A DNA stretch of 64,000 bases from Neodiprion pinetum (lineage: Eukaryota; Arthropoda; Insecta; Hymenoptera; Diprionidae): contig NC_060233.1 of assembly GCF_021155775.2 (NCBI RefSeq), positions 41,209,609 to 41,273,608 on the forward strand, read 5' to 3'. The notes beneath the pieces are model-generated. The model ran no database searches, was not told the DNA's origin, and saw only the letters and a list, made by a program, of their open reading frames with translations. Positions within the stretch are counted from its first letter, which is position 1. Each line of letters begins with the position of its first letter. Below, one piece after another: positions 37,794 to 52,666 of this stretch. Position numbers and translations under genes: made by a program.

Positions 37794-40700
37794 AAAGAAC
37801 GAAAAGAAAAAAAAACGAAGTAGACAAATTTTTTTTCCAAAAATATTAACACGGTGCTAAAAATGTACCCGTACATTTATACCTATGGGCTAGATTTTAC
37901 GACCTGACCGATTTTAATGCCGCGAGTTCTGTTCGGAATGGGTGTGACCCTGCTTTTTAACTATTGGACAACGGAGTTGTTGGAAGGCCGACACACACGC
38001 CCCGGATGCGAAAGAGGCTTACGGAGGTCCGACGAACTTAACGACTAATCAACCTATTGAAACGCGCTTTGAAAGCTTCGTACGGTCAGGAGCGTTTGCC
38101 TATGGCGACGGCCTCGGGACAGTCTCGTAATTCCGTCCGCTGGACACGTATCACCTTAGCGATAGCCTTTTATTAATTATAAATGTTATTACGTAACGCA
38201 CAGCTGTTGGGCCTTATCGTCGAGAGGTTCGTTATCGCCGTCAACGGGAACAAACAGTGGTTTAGAATCTATGAGCGAGTATTCATCGGAATGTATCAAG
38301 TACGTGCGAAAATTGGCATGCTCACAAATGCGACGATGAAATTTCTGCATTTACATCATCGCCACTTATAATTGACCGGAGATTTTGAAGACGCGTTGGA
38401 AAATTCACCGCCACGGGAATTTATTCGCGTTTTGCGTGGGCGCAGCTGCATAAACCGCGGCGGTCGCGTTTTTCTCCCCATCCGGAGCCAAGGGAAAGGT
38501 TATCGAACGGGAACGATGATAGATGCAAGGTGGGGCGAGGCAATCGCGTTCTAATCGACTTATAATCGATCACGAAACCTCGCATGCGGCCAAACAGAGC
38601 TCGAGCTCCTCCTCTTCCGCCATCTACTCTGCAGGCTAACCACCCATCCAATTTTCTCCTCCGCTCCTCGTTCATGCATTTAATGCGCGCGATTTTTGCC
38701 ACACGGTTACAGGTCATGATGCGGAGTGCTCGAGGAATTCGTCTGTACTTTTTGAACGCGGTGAATCGCTTACCTCGAAGCACCTTTGAGAGGAACGTCT
38801 CTCGTCTGCAGCCAGCCGTGGTATCTCCACGTGGTTCCAGGGGGCAATCAACGTTTCGTGATTAGCAGTCTCGAGATTGGCCGAAACTGATTGCTCGACG
38901 GCTCGCAGGGTCCGGGACCAGGTCCCGCATCGGAGACCGAGACTCATCGTCTGGGTCCAGCTCTCGCAGCAAACTCCGGATCTCGTTCCCCAGCTGCGGA
39001 TGGGAAAACGGTGTTTATTTTCACGAGTGTTAAAGGCACTGGTTCGAGAATGGTTCGTATCGCCTGTGTTCATATAACAGCGCGAGTGCACGAAGGTTGG
39101 TGAGGGTGATCGATTAAAATCGCAGTACGATGAATATACGGCATAGGACCAATAGGGAGATTAATTGACATGGCTGGAGAACACGAAGTCGCTATCCGAA
39201 AGCCAGCCTTTCGTCGAATCAATTTTAATTTCAACCAAACTCCGCGTGGGTATTATCGTTTTGACAAATGTCTGTTTTTCTTTCTCTATTAGAGATAGCC
39301 GGACGTCGAGAGGCTTATTTATTCCACTTTTGACACCAGCGAGTCGGCCGTGAATATCTTTAATTGCGAATCGCGTCGACAGCTGCTCAACTCCGCGAGG
39401 TGACACCGTCGTCGGGTTGACCGTTGGATTTAAAATTTAGTCAGAGAATTCAACCGTAATATATATTAGCAGGCCGGCACGAGGCCAGAACTCACATGAC
39501 AGCCAAGTAACGACGCGCGTTTCGCTGTCCTGCACACATGATCAAATTACCAAATCCATAAATATCACACGTAGGTACTCTCACGCGTATTCATGTCTAT
39601 TAGTCATCGTTAACCCCACAACCACCGTCACCAATACATGTCACGTCACGGAAAGATCGATTTAGTGACGATAAAGTAGTTTCGTTTAGTATTCAGTTAT
39701 TATAGGCTCGACATCAATTCTTGAGCATGAATAATAAAGCACAATTTTCAACTATCGCTTGTCAAAGCTGCAGGGACAATTTTTCAAATCTGTAATTTCC
39801 GTTGGTGAAAAAATTACTCGTTATCAATTTTGAAAAAAACGTATTGAAATCCATTATTGGCCTTGCTTTACGAAAGGAATATTCGTTGTAGGTAAATTTT
39901 TTACATTGTTTTTTTTTTTTAGAAACAGTTACTAAATCAGCGTCTCTAATTGGTCTTGAACACGAATGAAAGAGCGACCGTAAGATCAGGTCCAAACGAT
40001 CGATAGTTCCAGGTAAAAACCTCAGCCGTGATTGTAATCGTTTCATCAAATTCCTCGAATTCCTGACACGAGATTGGGAATTTCAAAGCCCGTCGTTTGA
40101 GGACTTCGAGGTGCCCAAGTGATTAAAAACTTTCCAAGCGCCAGAATTGTCGAGTAAATTGTTTGTCTCGAGTCAGCGTGGGGAAGTGGCCTGCGAGTAT
40201 CGATCACGTAAATGTTTGATGAAGAACGGTGCCAGGTGCCCGAGTTACCCGGGAGCTTCGAAGCTTCTGCAGGGTCGTTTGATACAGACAACGTTGTTCG
40301 CACAGTTGGCATGAAATCTTCATCACGACGTGCTCGATTGGGTATCATTTTTATCTGGCCACTGTCACCTTGGCGCCTGAATTTTTCAGGTCGGATCAGT
40401 TCGATGAAGATTTCTAGTCTTTTTACTCCATTTCGAGCCTAACGGAGATCGATGTTAGCAGAGAAGGTGAACTCTGAGGTTCTTTTTAGTCAACTTGACG
40501 CGGTAAGTGAGAGTGAGAGAGACGAAAGGAAACTAGGCTACTAAAATTGGCTAGACAAGGTCTCCCCAACCCGGCACGAAACATTCGAGTTATCATAACG
40601 AAGCTGCTACACGTCTGGTAACGTGATAATATTCCATTTGGTAGTATCTCAGTTCGCTGTTCGTTTAGACGTGATTGATTCATTTCTCGACCTTCGACAC

Positions 40701-43700
40701 GATCCTTTTTCGAGATACCGCTGAAACGTATGAGTATATCAGCCCGGGACAAGCTCGTCCGCGATATAAACTTGGCGGATAACGGAGTCTACTTCGCAGT
40801 CTGGAAACAAAGCTGTGTGTTCCAATGGCGGGCAGTGCGATGGTTGGAAGGCGAGGAGCGGGTGTTCCACAGTTCCTTGGTATATAGCTAGGAGAATGCC
40901 GGGTTCGGTGGGGAGTTTGGATGTAATTACGAAGCAGAGATCCGCGGGGAAAGATAGGCCACGGAACCCTGAGTGATGGATGCTTTCAGCGTTTGAACGC
41001 CGCGGCAGTCAGACTTCGAAGCCATGCATGCGCCAGCCACCTTCCCGCATTATTACATGCGATTCCAGCGTCTCGTCTCGCATTTGGGAAAAAAATGGCG
41101 AATCTGAATTTGAGAAAACGAGTGAATCTCCGCGATTGCCGGAGTGTGGGAGCAAGCGAGGTGCGCGTCTTCCTGCAATGTCCGAGTCCCGCCCAGCACG
41201 TTGGCCAATAGTCATTAGGTGGGTCCATTAAACGAGCGTGCACGCTCACGCAGACGCTTGGCTCGCCGAGCGACCTCGTCTTCGAGGCTCGAACCACGCG
41301 TGGGGTGCTCGACACAACTCCGCACCACATGCCATGGCGTTTCTTCGAGGGACCGGGAGGTGGGCGGAACCGAGAGGCGGCTCTTTACGGCCACCTTCCG
41401 TTCCCCGCGTCGGAAACCGCTTGTACTCCCCGATAGTCACTTGGTATACTTTGTACACACGTGGTACCGGAGTACCTGGCCGATGCCTGCTCGACTATCG
41501 CAATGAAAACGTCGTCGTTGCCGTTCCAGGCTTCTGTTCTTCGCGCTTTCCGGATCGCTGAGAGTTCGTATGATCGATGGCTGTTCTACAGCGGTCTATG
41601 AATGCAGAGATCATTTTTTCTTTCTTTTTTTTTTAATGGTACCACTGCCGCGAATCATGACACTTTCTCTGTCGACATTCTAAAACATGCGCGGTATTGC
41701 TTCGTGCACTTTGTTCATTGGTCTTACGTATCTTGGTCGTTGATCCATTCGCCCATTGATCACGAGCTATGTCCCAGGAAGGGTGACGATACAGTTTAGG
41801 TACTTAACGTGCTTCGATTTTACGGTACTGTGGGGTTACTGATGTTGCCACCATGGTCGAAGAGACTGCATTAATGTTTTTTAACAGTCAATGTAAGAAG
41901 TTGTAAACTTTACCGAATGATCAACAGGACACATTCGTGATCCTGTGACCTTCGGTTTAAATTTGATCTTAGCGTCAAATGAAAAACGGTTAGAAAAAGG
42001 GACGGAATCATCGATATTTTTGTTGTATAACTGTATGAATGGTGAAGTAACAATATCTATCTAGTACTGTAAAATCACTTGGAAAATTGATGCGTTAAAT
42101 TTCTGCCTTCTCACTTCTTTGATTTAACACTGCACGATTTTACTCAAAACAAAATTATTCACCCAGAGGCCTTAAGAATGGTCAAGTTAAAACTTGTAAT
42201 CAAACCGTCGATAAGCGACTCGAGTATTATAATAATCACCAAACGAATATCCGCCGAATATGTAAAATTGCGTCGAGGGTGCGGATCGGCGGAATATAAG
42301 GTTAATTTTTCTTGTACTTACCAACACGCAGAGCTCCGATATGGGCAGCTTAGCAGTTTCTTATCGCACGCGATTGTCGCCTGTGGTGTGCAGGTAGGTT
42401 AAGTAACTGCAGAGAAACGTTAGACTCGTGGGAATAGTCGTTGGGGCGGTTAAAACCGCGAGTAAAATAACGCGTAACACGTGAGTAACACGCACTTCTC
42501 TCGATGATATTCAGTTTCACGAACGTAACACATTTACATCCAGGTTCGGGCTGTACGAGGGGTTTGAAAATCTGACCTCGACCGATAACATCTTCCTCCG
42601 TTCAATATTAGTCCGCGCACGCAACGCGGAGGTCACTCGTGACTTCGTACGCACTTTCCAAGTCTCAATGCTCGCCGATGACCGCCAAGGTGACCGGGAG
42701 GGAATCCGATCTGGAACCCCGAAGACTGTCGTCGTCTTCTGGGGCTCCAACCGAACTCTACACCAATGAGGATCGGCCCGGTCAGCCCTGCAGGAGAAGA
42801 GGAGCAGTAGTCAGTCAGTTGGCCAGCACCAGGCCAGCCGCCGATGTGGCGATTATGTTTGCCCATTAATATGCGGCGTCGGACAAGACAAGGTCCATTC
42901 CGTTCGAAAGAGCCTCATGGCTGCCTTCAGCCTGGCCTATAACAGACCTCGGGTTTGTGGGTTTGTAGGTCTAGGCCCTCTGCCAGGGCGCGTCGTATCA
43001 TTTATCACTGGATTCACGCCGCCCTCTTCTCCCAGCTGGACTCGAAGACCGTTAGTCTTCGGCCCGGTGAATGCTGCTGGTTCGACCTCCTCCTCCTCCT
43101 TACCCTCGCCCTTTATATACAGGAATTATATACACTTATGTACGGACATGTATGATATTATGGTCACTGCAGCGGCTTGTTCGTTCACTTTCGATTTCAC
43201 ACTTATCGATGCACTCGTGAATATATACGTACGTGTGTGCTCATTATAACGTCCCGATGACCATTCCTCGATCATAACTACTTTCCTCTCCGTAACCTTT
43301 TTTATTTCTCACCATTTCAAGTCGTTAACACACGAATATACTCAGCTGCTATCCCAAGTTTTCAGTATGGTCGCCGAATATTGTCCAAATCATCATCGAC
43401 GCACAGTGCGGTCGATGTATCGATGGTTCGGCGAGTTGATCACTCACTGACTCAAGTCATGTGGCTTCTCTGGTTGTCCATCCAGAACACAATAGTGACC
43501 CCATCTTCGTCTCTTAATTTATCTCTCAAACTAAAATTTGCAGCAATCAACGAGGTTTACTCTTCATCGTCATCAATGTTGATTCCATTGAGTTTCGACA
43601 ACGAGCTTACTTGATATTTGGTCAAATATATACAAGGATCGGTTCTTTCAGCGCTATGAAGAGGTTCAGAATCTGCGCGACACCAGTTTGATCAGATTCG

Positions 43701-46178
43701 TCGTACGATGACCGATTTCAATTCGACTTTATACGCTACCCCGATGAGGCGACGTCTCTATATTACGGTTATGATCGTATTCTGGTCGACGGAGGGCAAG
43801 CTGTGATAAGAACGCGTTATCATGAAATTCCCACGAGAGATCTGCCGCTGGGCTCCTTCAAAATCCACATCCGGACCAGAAAAAAACAACCCACGGAAAG
43901 AATGCCTGGATATTTTTATATCCGAGGATCTAGACACCCCATCGTACGCGGTTTAAAATTCTATGAATAAAAAATCTGACATGATCGTAGGTTGTGGGTG
44001 CGGACGGGGTGCGGATAGGGACAAGGAATAGAAGAAACATTATTCGAGGAAGATAATGGCCGTTATAATAACCCTGGTAGATACTAATGAGCGCTTCAGG
44101 AGTATCCGAACAGCAGGTAGGCAAGGGGCACCTACACCCGGGACTCGAGTCCTTTTCGAAACGATTATGGCGTGTCTCCAGTGATTTAGTAACTCGGCTT
44201 CGGCCGCGGTCGCGTCGATATGTTAATCCACGGTTATAATCCCCGAAAGGGAGACCAGAGCGTGGAGTCGAGGCGTAGGCTCGCCGCCATATAGAGAAAC
44301 GAGGCACGTATGGAGCCTACCTACGCGCGGGATGTGTTTGCGGTGGAGGACGAAGCGGGCGAGGAGGTTGTTAAGTCGAAAAGCACCTCACCTCCCGGGT
44401 GCAGCTCAAGTTATACGCCCGGCTTCGTCGTAAATATAAAATATAAAATATCGAAGCCTCGAATAAATAAGGGACGGAGAGGCGCGCTGCTGGAACCGCT
44501 GGTACAAGGCATGCGGCTTAACCCTTCGAGCCCGGCAACGACTCTCCTGCAGCTCCTTACCCTGCACCACTCCTCCACCTGCTTTTCATGCTTTTTAATT
44601 AAAAAATATTCCTTTCGGCGATTTTACGAGATGGCAGCTTCCTCAGCATATCGCCTCCTCCACCTCAGTCAAGGTCATTAGCACAGATTGCCTGCCCTCC
44701 ACGTAGCCCCCGGCTCCGTCACGAATCCTCGACGTTATACGCGACCGACGGCACCGGCCCGTCATCATTATCGTCACTGACGGAAGACCCGTCTCGCTCC
44801 TTGTGTCCTCCTTCGGGGATGAAAGTCCGGATTGACGGTGCGAGAAGAGGGAAGGAACAAAGATGGATATTAACCGATCGGTGAACGAGAATTCAAAGAC
44901 GAATGCACGGTCCGCGGTGAACTTCTTCTCATCGTCACGTATTGTGACAAACTTTCTCTTTTTATGATGAAGATGAATAGCGCGAGATATATTCATATTA
45001 CATAGGTATACACACGCGGCTGCTGCAGGCTTGCTGCACGGGCTTCTCTTCAGGGATTTAATTTACGACAGTCGCGCACTGCTCACTGAATCACTTGACT
45101 GCGTATGTCGGTATCGACGTTAATGACGTTATTAGGCTTACTGGGAGTCACGCCTGCTGTTGCCGCTGTTGCTGATGCTGCTTTGAACAGCGCTCGGATA
45201 TAACCGTGCAAGGCTGACAATGAACCGCGTTCTCCAGTTGCCCAACACGGCCGACTGCTCGGCGTGGTCCCTCATTCTCTACGACGTAAAGAAGAATAAT
45301 GAGACATCCATCTGTCATTTATTGCTATATTTTCGTATGCTCGTCACGAGTTATACGAACGGTGATCTTTCCGAACAGCTTCTCCATGAATTGTATTCGA
45401 TGATCGATTCACTATAGTCATATAATTTGACAGCGTTCTGGATAGAACTGAACTTCCCTAACCGGGCACCAGTTAGTTGTCTGCAATAGTCCTGCATTTC
45501 CGGATCCGTTTCGATCCTTGGTACTCCGATTCCGAATCGACTCATCAAGATTCAAGATTAATACGTTATGGAAGTGGAGTACCCAGCATGAATACTAGTT
45601 AGGGAAAGCACATATTTGATTAGACTAGAATCAATATAGTACCTCTAGTTGTACACGAGCGAAGTGAAATTTGAAGTACGCTGATTCATTCAAGCTGTTT
45701 CCAAGTAGTGGAGTTAAAATTATGAAATATTCCCAACCGCAATATGACGTTTCGATGTAGAACTTTAGTTCGCGCAAATGATAGATAAGTTTCGCGAAAA
45801 AATCTGTCTTCAGACAAGCATCCTGAGGATAATTTTTCTCACCAGGAACACGTCGTCGGCACTCAATGATAAACGAAAGGGATATGAACGAGGAGAGAAA
45901 TGAAAGTGAACGTAGTTCAACTTGATTCTCAACCAGTGAAATATGAATACCGTGGGGTCTTGTGCCGACTGGATTACGGCAAAGAGAATGAATCCCGAAT
46001 CGAGGTGCCGTCAAACAACCCGTCGGCAATTGATCCCTCGGCGCATTTCGCGCCCCTTGACATGCCAAATCGCGAAAGAATAGAGAACAGGAGAAGGTGG
46101 GGTCGGTTTCTTTCCCGTTGGGTGTCGGTGTCTCGGTTGCATTTCGGTCGATGCGTATAACCGCACATATGATCAGGT

Positions 46179-46199
46179 GGCAGGCAGGCAGGCAGGCGG
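46179..46199. repeat. (GGCA)n tetranucleotide repeat
   Basis: About five GGCA units. A similar motif recurs at 59.75 kb. Confidence 0.8.
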
Positions 46200-46310
46200 C
46201 GGGGGATCAAAGATATCCTGAGCGCTAGTCTGGAAGGTGGAGGAGGGTGCAGAGGGTGGAGGGCGAGGGTGAAGGCGAGGCGGGAAAAGTGCCGAGTGTG
46301 TAGTGGCGGA

Positions 46311-46346
46311 GAGAGAAGAGAAGAGGAGAGGAGAGGAGAGGAGAGA
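46311..46346. repeat. (GAGAG)n purine tract
   Basis: Imperfect GAGAG/GAGAA pentamers within a purine-only strand segment. Confidence 0.8.
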
Positions 46347-49300
46347 ATAAGAAAAATCGAAATATTATAGCATCGGACTCGGCTCCGCCGGCTCTCTGCT
46401 CAGCCGCCGAGAGGGTGAGGCGACAATCCGTGACCAATCCGACACTAAATCAGGCGACGCGCGTTCCACCTTACACACCGACGATCCCAGCGACGTATGT
46501 ACTCCACCATCCGTATGCTGCTAGCCATGTAGGCAGACACCATTTTCACGTTTACATAGATCCGAGCCATGTACACGTGGTTGTATATAAACACCGTGTA
46601 CAGCGTGTGCATCCTTCATTTCGGTGTGGGTTTTGCCCTTGCGCATTAAATCGTTTCAGCCATTGCATGGCTGTTAAACTGAGAAAAGCCAGTGAACTTC
46701 GTTCTTTGACTATAAAAAAAAAAATCGTTACGTATCGTTTATTCTCATCGACGAATTTATAGTAAACATTTTCATCGAATTCAAGAACGTTTTACTGATC
46801 TTAAAAAACCGTTTCACGCAATAGTTCCAAAGAAACGATGTTACAGATAGGCTAGTGAATGAATATGATTTTTTTTAATTTTCACTGAAAATTATTTTTT
46901 TGCAGCAGTAGTGCGGAGACGTTGCTTCCAGTTGAATAGAACTAAATTATTACGTCAAATCGAAGAAGGACTGTGAATGGAGGTTTTTTCAGTGCTTCTC
47001 GGTATTATCGTCGAAACCTTTCATGAATGAAGAATTATTTCTCAACGGTTGCACGGAGAAGACTGGAACGATATGTTTCTCTCAAAAAGCGTAGCTCATA
47101 ATCGTTTCCGCGCTACTTATGTACATACATCCAGCAATGTTTAATGACTGTACTCAGCGTAATAGCATCCTCGGAACCGTTCGAGTTGCTGACTTAATTT
47201 ACTTTCATTTCTGGTGAAGTAATTAAGAGTCGTACCCTAAACCCATATATCGTAACGATTCCCAGTGAACCGTAGTTTTGAACTCTCCGTACGGATAAGT
47301 ATTATACGTGCTTGCATAGTTAGCGCCACGTAGATCGTACAGTCACAGTTCCCGAGCTTGGTAGCAATGGATACTAACAATTTTCTAAACGGTTTCATCC
47401 TCCTCTCCGAATAGCTCGTTAATCACTTTCAAACATCGCATGTATTACGGATATGTAGATGCCGTCGTTACGTTGCATTAAGCCGCTCGCTCGAAATGAA
47501 TTAGCGCTCCCGTTAATGACAAAAATTTGCTAATTTTGTTGTTTCCTCAGGTAACGACGACCTCGGTGCAGCCTCCTTTTTCACCGCTCGTTACTGGATA
47601 TCAAAGAAATAAGATTTTGCAATTCTTGTTTGTGCTCTACGACGGGCATAATAACGATAATTACATGACCCACTTGCCGCATTATTCCTGCAAATATTGA
47701 GACGGCTAACATTTGCGGTTACACATTCACGTATGTATTCCACGTGGTGTAATATCACCGCGGTATAGTCCCGATAAGGAGTTAATTTATTTATTACTTT
47801 GTGTACGCCGCTAGACTATGCGAGATAACCGTACCATAGATTTTTCAGAAATTACGTCGGTCACGGAAATTCACCGCAACGTGAAATTCACGTCACAGCC
47901 TTCGCGTCCTGCTAAATTCTCGCGAAATTCTGCCAATAAAATATATAATAAAAGAAAAATGAATTAAAAAATTTAAATTCGCACAGGAAAACAAAACGCG
48001 TGAATCCAAACGCGGAGCAATTTAAAATCTAAACACGGATTTGAGGGGACTGCTGTTGCATGGGTTCCGGATGCGTAGGCCTGATCTTTCGAGGCGAGCC
48101 TGATCGCCCGGGAATTATTATCACCGCGAGGTTATATCGTTTCAAGGATATGTTCGACCCCGTGTCATGCATGTGCCCATGTAGGTGCCTGAGGTATGGA
48201 TACCTGACGAGGTATTTAACCGTTCGCAGTCACGTTAAATCACGATCGTATCAAGACAAGAATCCCGCAGGTGCCGCAGTACACGACCCCTGATTCCTGC
48301 AGTTGCACTTTTAAAAACTTCACTAACCTTTGTTCGTGCATACATGGATTAGAATCAAGATTATTCTATCAGCACCGTTCCGTGATCACTTATTCCGCGA
48401 ATCTCCCATGTCAGGATGTCTCATATATGGGAGAAACAAAGTCTATAATTAAACCTCCCGCAATCGATTTGCGAAGTAGTCCATTCCTCCCGTTCTTTAC
48501 TTTGGTTTCGTCGCAAGTGTTTTTTCACAATCTTTAACGAATTTGTCAGATTCTTTCGTGAGTTTCGAAGTAACAGTAAAGTTTTTTTGGGATTCGCTTT
48601 TCCACATTATAACATCCGCGTACCTCAATTCATAATTACACTTATAAAGCTGTATGAAACAGAGTATTTCATGACTTTAGTACCGGCGAGTATTTTTTCT
48701 TTCAAGCACGAAAAATTGACCACTCGTATCCCAGCATGGCAAAGAGATTAAAATTTTTTCCGACTTTCCGTATATAAAAAAAATTAATATTTCCATCAGC
48801 TAAGTCGGTGATTTCGTGACCGAGGCTCCTACGACCGGCCGTATAAAAGTCTCTAATTTGTCTTTCTCCCCGTCGAGCTTGTGGCTCATTTATAATTCAG
48901 GCGATTTGATGATTTCGTCGAAAACAGGACCCTGGAGTTCGTTAGCGCAGCGGCTGGGAGGAAGGCGATAAAAATGATAGCGCTCGGCGTTCCGCGTCGC
49001 GAAAAACGGATGACGGAGAGCCGACGGAGAACCGACGGACGAACCGCGAGGCGGAAAGGCCGTCGCCTATTAATAGCGCACCCTATCGACGCCGCCGACG
49101 ATTTCTTCGTTCATTTATTCCTTTTCCTCTCTTTTTCGTCCGGATCTCAGAGGCCGTTCCGTCAAGACGAAACTCGTTCATTCCGACGCAGAAATGCGTC
49201 CGCCGGATCGTAAACGGCGTGATTTCACGTCCGACGTTCCGAAGATTCAAACTCACTAACCTCGACGAGTGAATTTATTTCAGGGAATATAGCTGCTTAT

Positions 49301-52300
49301 ACCGGCGCCCACGCGTTTCCAGCTTCTTTCCTTTTTTTACCCGCTGTCTCGCGGTTTGCCGAGAACAGGATTGATCGGGATGCCATCTCGGTCCGTTGCA
49401 GTGCGCTGTTAGAAAAATGCATCCTCAAATTCGGTGCAAGGGGTTGTTTACGTCCCGCAGGAAGCTTGAGAAATTGACTGCGAGGAAAAGCGGGAAACTT
49501 CGGGAGAATTGATTGGCCGATAATCCGGAGCTCGGAATGTCCTGTCAACTTTTTGTTGCCTGCGTAAGTAATGGCTAGGATTTTCAAGGTTTTGTTTAAA
49601 TTGAAAAATCTGTTTTCGGATTGCAATTCAGAAAGCAGTACCCGTTCATTTTCTACCCTTTTCTCGAGCCGTCGGAAGACTTAGGTTCGCCCTTGCGTTT
49701 CGCACTTTAGTTTTTTGGCGGAGAAACTTGTCCGTCGGCTGCCGTCATCGAATGCGAATTAAAACCGATCATCAGCCTCCAAGTATCTGCCATTTCTACG
49801 GCACGAATTGCTGCCCTTCAGGTTTAACATCGGACAATGTTCGCTGGATTCTAAAAATTTGTTTCGATTTTTTATTAAAATCGCAAACATTTTTTGACGC
49901 CAAATGAAAAATAGTAAATACATTCGTCGCTATGCACAAGTGAATGATAAATTTTTTCAAAAGTATGAAAAAATTTGCTGCACAGAAAATTAATATTATT
50001 TCGAATGTGTTTTAGAAACGTGAACTTTATTGGAATGGATATTTTCAAAAATCAATTCCAACCGTCAAGGAAATCTTATTGGGATATAAATATCAACAGT
50101 TTCGATAAACGAATAAAATATTCTATCGAATGCTCCTCCGTATGCGAATTGACAGAACGATTGTGGCCAGGTAAATATATGCGATAAAAAATAGAAACAT
50201 GAAAAATCGCAGACAAAATCAATCGGGTAATTCGAGTTGACACAGGTATGACCGTGTAATGCCTCGAAATCGTGAATAGTTTTTACCGGGTAATTTTTCT
50301 GCGCCGTTATTCAATCCCTAACGACTGTATAAATAATTGCGATGTCGTATACGCTCAATTCTAAAGTTTATGCTTATATTCCTATATACAAACACGTTGA
50401 ATTAATATTACCCCATCGTCGAGGTAGTAGCCGCGAAGATTAAACGCCGTGAATACGATCTTGGACATATGTTAATCCACGTTTATATCACCGAAACACA
50501 AAATAGTATACACGATATATGCGATACTCCGTTTTCTCCGGTGCTCGAATACCGAAAGCCCACCGAGTTTAAGAAGGAAACGGTACTTTTCTAAAAATCC
50601 TCGTCGAAATCACGCGTTTTTACGCAAGACACACGTATTCTCAACTATCGCTTCGGTATCATTTGCAGTTTTCCGCGCAGAGTAAATATTCGTTTTATAG
50701 TTGTGCACAAAAATTGTGGAATGCGTTATGATTCTTTTTTCATACACAAGTTACCAACTCGAACTCGATTTTCTTGCGATTGATTGGATGATCCGATGAT
50801 TTTTAAAACGGTAAAATGAAGTTGAGGCTGCATTTGATTGAAAAAATGTAGTGAACTGAGTGAACAAATTGCAATTTTGCAATTATCAGAAAATTTCATT
50901 ACTCCCATCATGTTATCTTCAAATTGATAAAGTGTTCAAATTCAATTACACAACAGCTGATTTTACCAAAATTAATGAACTTTGCATAGTCGAAAAGTAT
51001 TCCATAAATTGCGAAAATCAGTAAGTTCAATCGTTGTTCAAACTCTTACCGAACAAAGGTATAATTTTTTTCTTCTTCAAATAATCGTCGCATAAAATTG
51101 TTAAATCTTAAAATTTACCGACAAACCGACCGCAAAGTGTAATGATTCCGAATTTCCGTGTTTCCGATAGTCTCCTTTACACGTAATATTTCGATTTACG
51201 AATATCAGGAGAACTGAAAAACATCGCTCTTTCGTACGACGGATCTTTGCTGCTCTTGGGTGATGCGTGGGTGGCTTGATGAGGTATACATATATACATC
51301 TGCGCAGGTATACCAACCTCGAGACGTATCTTTGGATTCAATAAACAAGGTGGATGTGACACTCGACCTCTCGGAGTCCCGCCCTCGGCATGGCAGCCAC
51401 GTGACTCGTAAAGATTCCTCTTTATTGCAGCTGCCCCTCTCGGCTTCCATCCCGCCTATATAATTTCCTCTTTGAAAAATCCTCGGCACCCTCGGTCCGC
51501 GGTAGCCGCCGACGCCAGCGTCGCGACGCCGCGACGCGCGGCTCACGCCTCACTTTGCGCTTTCCTTTCTTCCTTTCGTTTTTACTTCCCGCTAGTTCCG
51601 ATCTCCGATTAGAGTTCATCTTTCTCGCCTCGCTTCGCTCGCTGCTCGCCGCTCGCTGTTAGCCTCCTTTTTTCCTTCTCTCAATCAGATATTGTACCTA
51701 CCGCTGAGATAAAAAGCTCGCCCGCAACGCGCTGCGGTTAGTTTTTTCCTCAGTTTTTTTCTTTTCTTTTTTTCCTTCATCTTCGTCTTTTTCTTTTGTG
51801 CGTTCGTCTGTGTGTACGTTGTTTTTTTTTTTTTTTTTTTTATTTCTTTCCTCTTGTTTCTCGTAGATACACGACGGCACGCAATTCCATTATAATATGA
51901 ATTATGAATGAATGTGTATTATATATACCGCGGGAGAGGGAATCAAGCCGAGATATACGCGGAGGATTCGAGTTATCCCCAAGAACGATCCAGCGGTTAC
52001 AATATTCCACGTATCACCGACGTAACCGGCAACGCGGTTTTTAAGATCCGATTAAAAATATCTGACAAATTGGGGTGTGAAAAAATACACCGAGGTGAAT
52101 CGATCCGCGACACGTGGATAAAATTAAAAAAAAAAAAAAAACAATCAGCTTGTGCTGGTAACTTTTCTTTTCTTTATCCGCAAGATTCATCAACTAAAAC
52201 TGATAACGGTGAAGAAAAAAATATCGGTAGGTAATTTTAAATTAGCTGTTAATTTACTTGATTGATTACCGCAATTTTAAAGTCCACGGATTTTCTATGT

Positions 52301-52616
52301 ACGTATAATGAATTGAAATAAATTTATATTCCCACACGAAGACGTACATATAAGTTAAGGTGAACAGAGCCAGATGTTCATCGAAATACCGAAATAGATA
52401 AATAGCGAATCCGTTAGAGGCAAAAAAAAAAAGTACGATGTCAAATGATCATATGATTTTCTGTAAACATCTCGCGGAATACACGGAATTTGATAAATTA
52501 TTTTAAGTGTATTATACATGCAAATTTTTCTGAATGTACGAAACCATTTATATATACCTACTACGTGTAATAAATTATGAGAGACAAACTTGAAAAATTG
52601 GGATTCCGTATCACTG

Positions 52617-52618
<2 letters not shown>
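46347..52618. other. Gene-poor DNA with a CpG-rich patch at 51.3-51.7 kb
   Basis: No supported gene. TATA-like sequences occur at 48842-48849 (TATAAAAG) and 51456-51463 (TATATAAT). The second precedes a CpG-rich patch, but no exon follows either convincingly. A T20 run lies at 51822-51841. Confidence 0.45.
51822..51841. repeat. T20 homopolymer
   Basis: The run sits inside a pyrimidine-rich stretch at 51.73-51.86 kb. Confidence 0.85.

Positions 52619-52660
<42 letters not shown>
52619..52660. repeat. (TA)n microsatellite
   Basis: About 21 perfect TA units. It produces false Ile/Tyr-rich frames on the - strand. Confidence 0.95.

Positions 52661-52666
<6 letters not shown>

Larger units (their letters stand above)
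36591..46300. other. Gene-poor, CpG-rich DNA
   Basis: No supported gene in about 9.7 kb. GC-rich patches at 38.5-39.1, 41.0-41.5 and 42.6-43.1 kb give several overlapping frames on both strands. Simple repeats are sparse: (GA)n near 37.77 kb and (GGCA)n near 46.18 kb. Confidence 0.5.

Noticed and set aside
45900..46160. 86-codon + strand ATG frame with acidic, protein-like start
   Set aside because: Opposite-strand frames are equally long and no splice-linked exon or family is visible.
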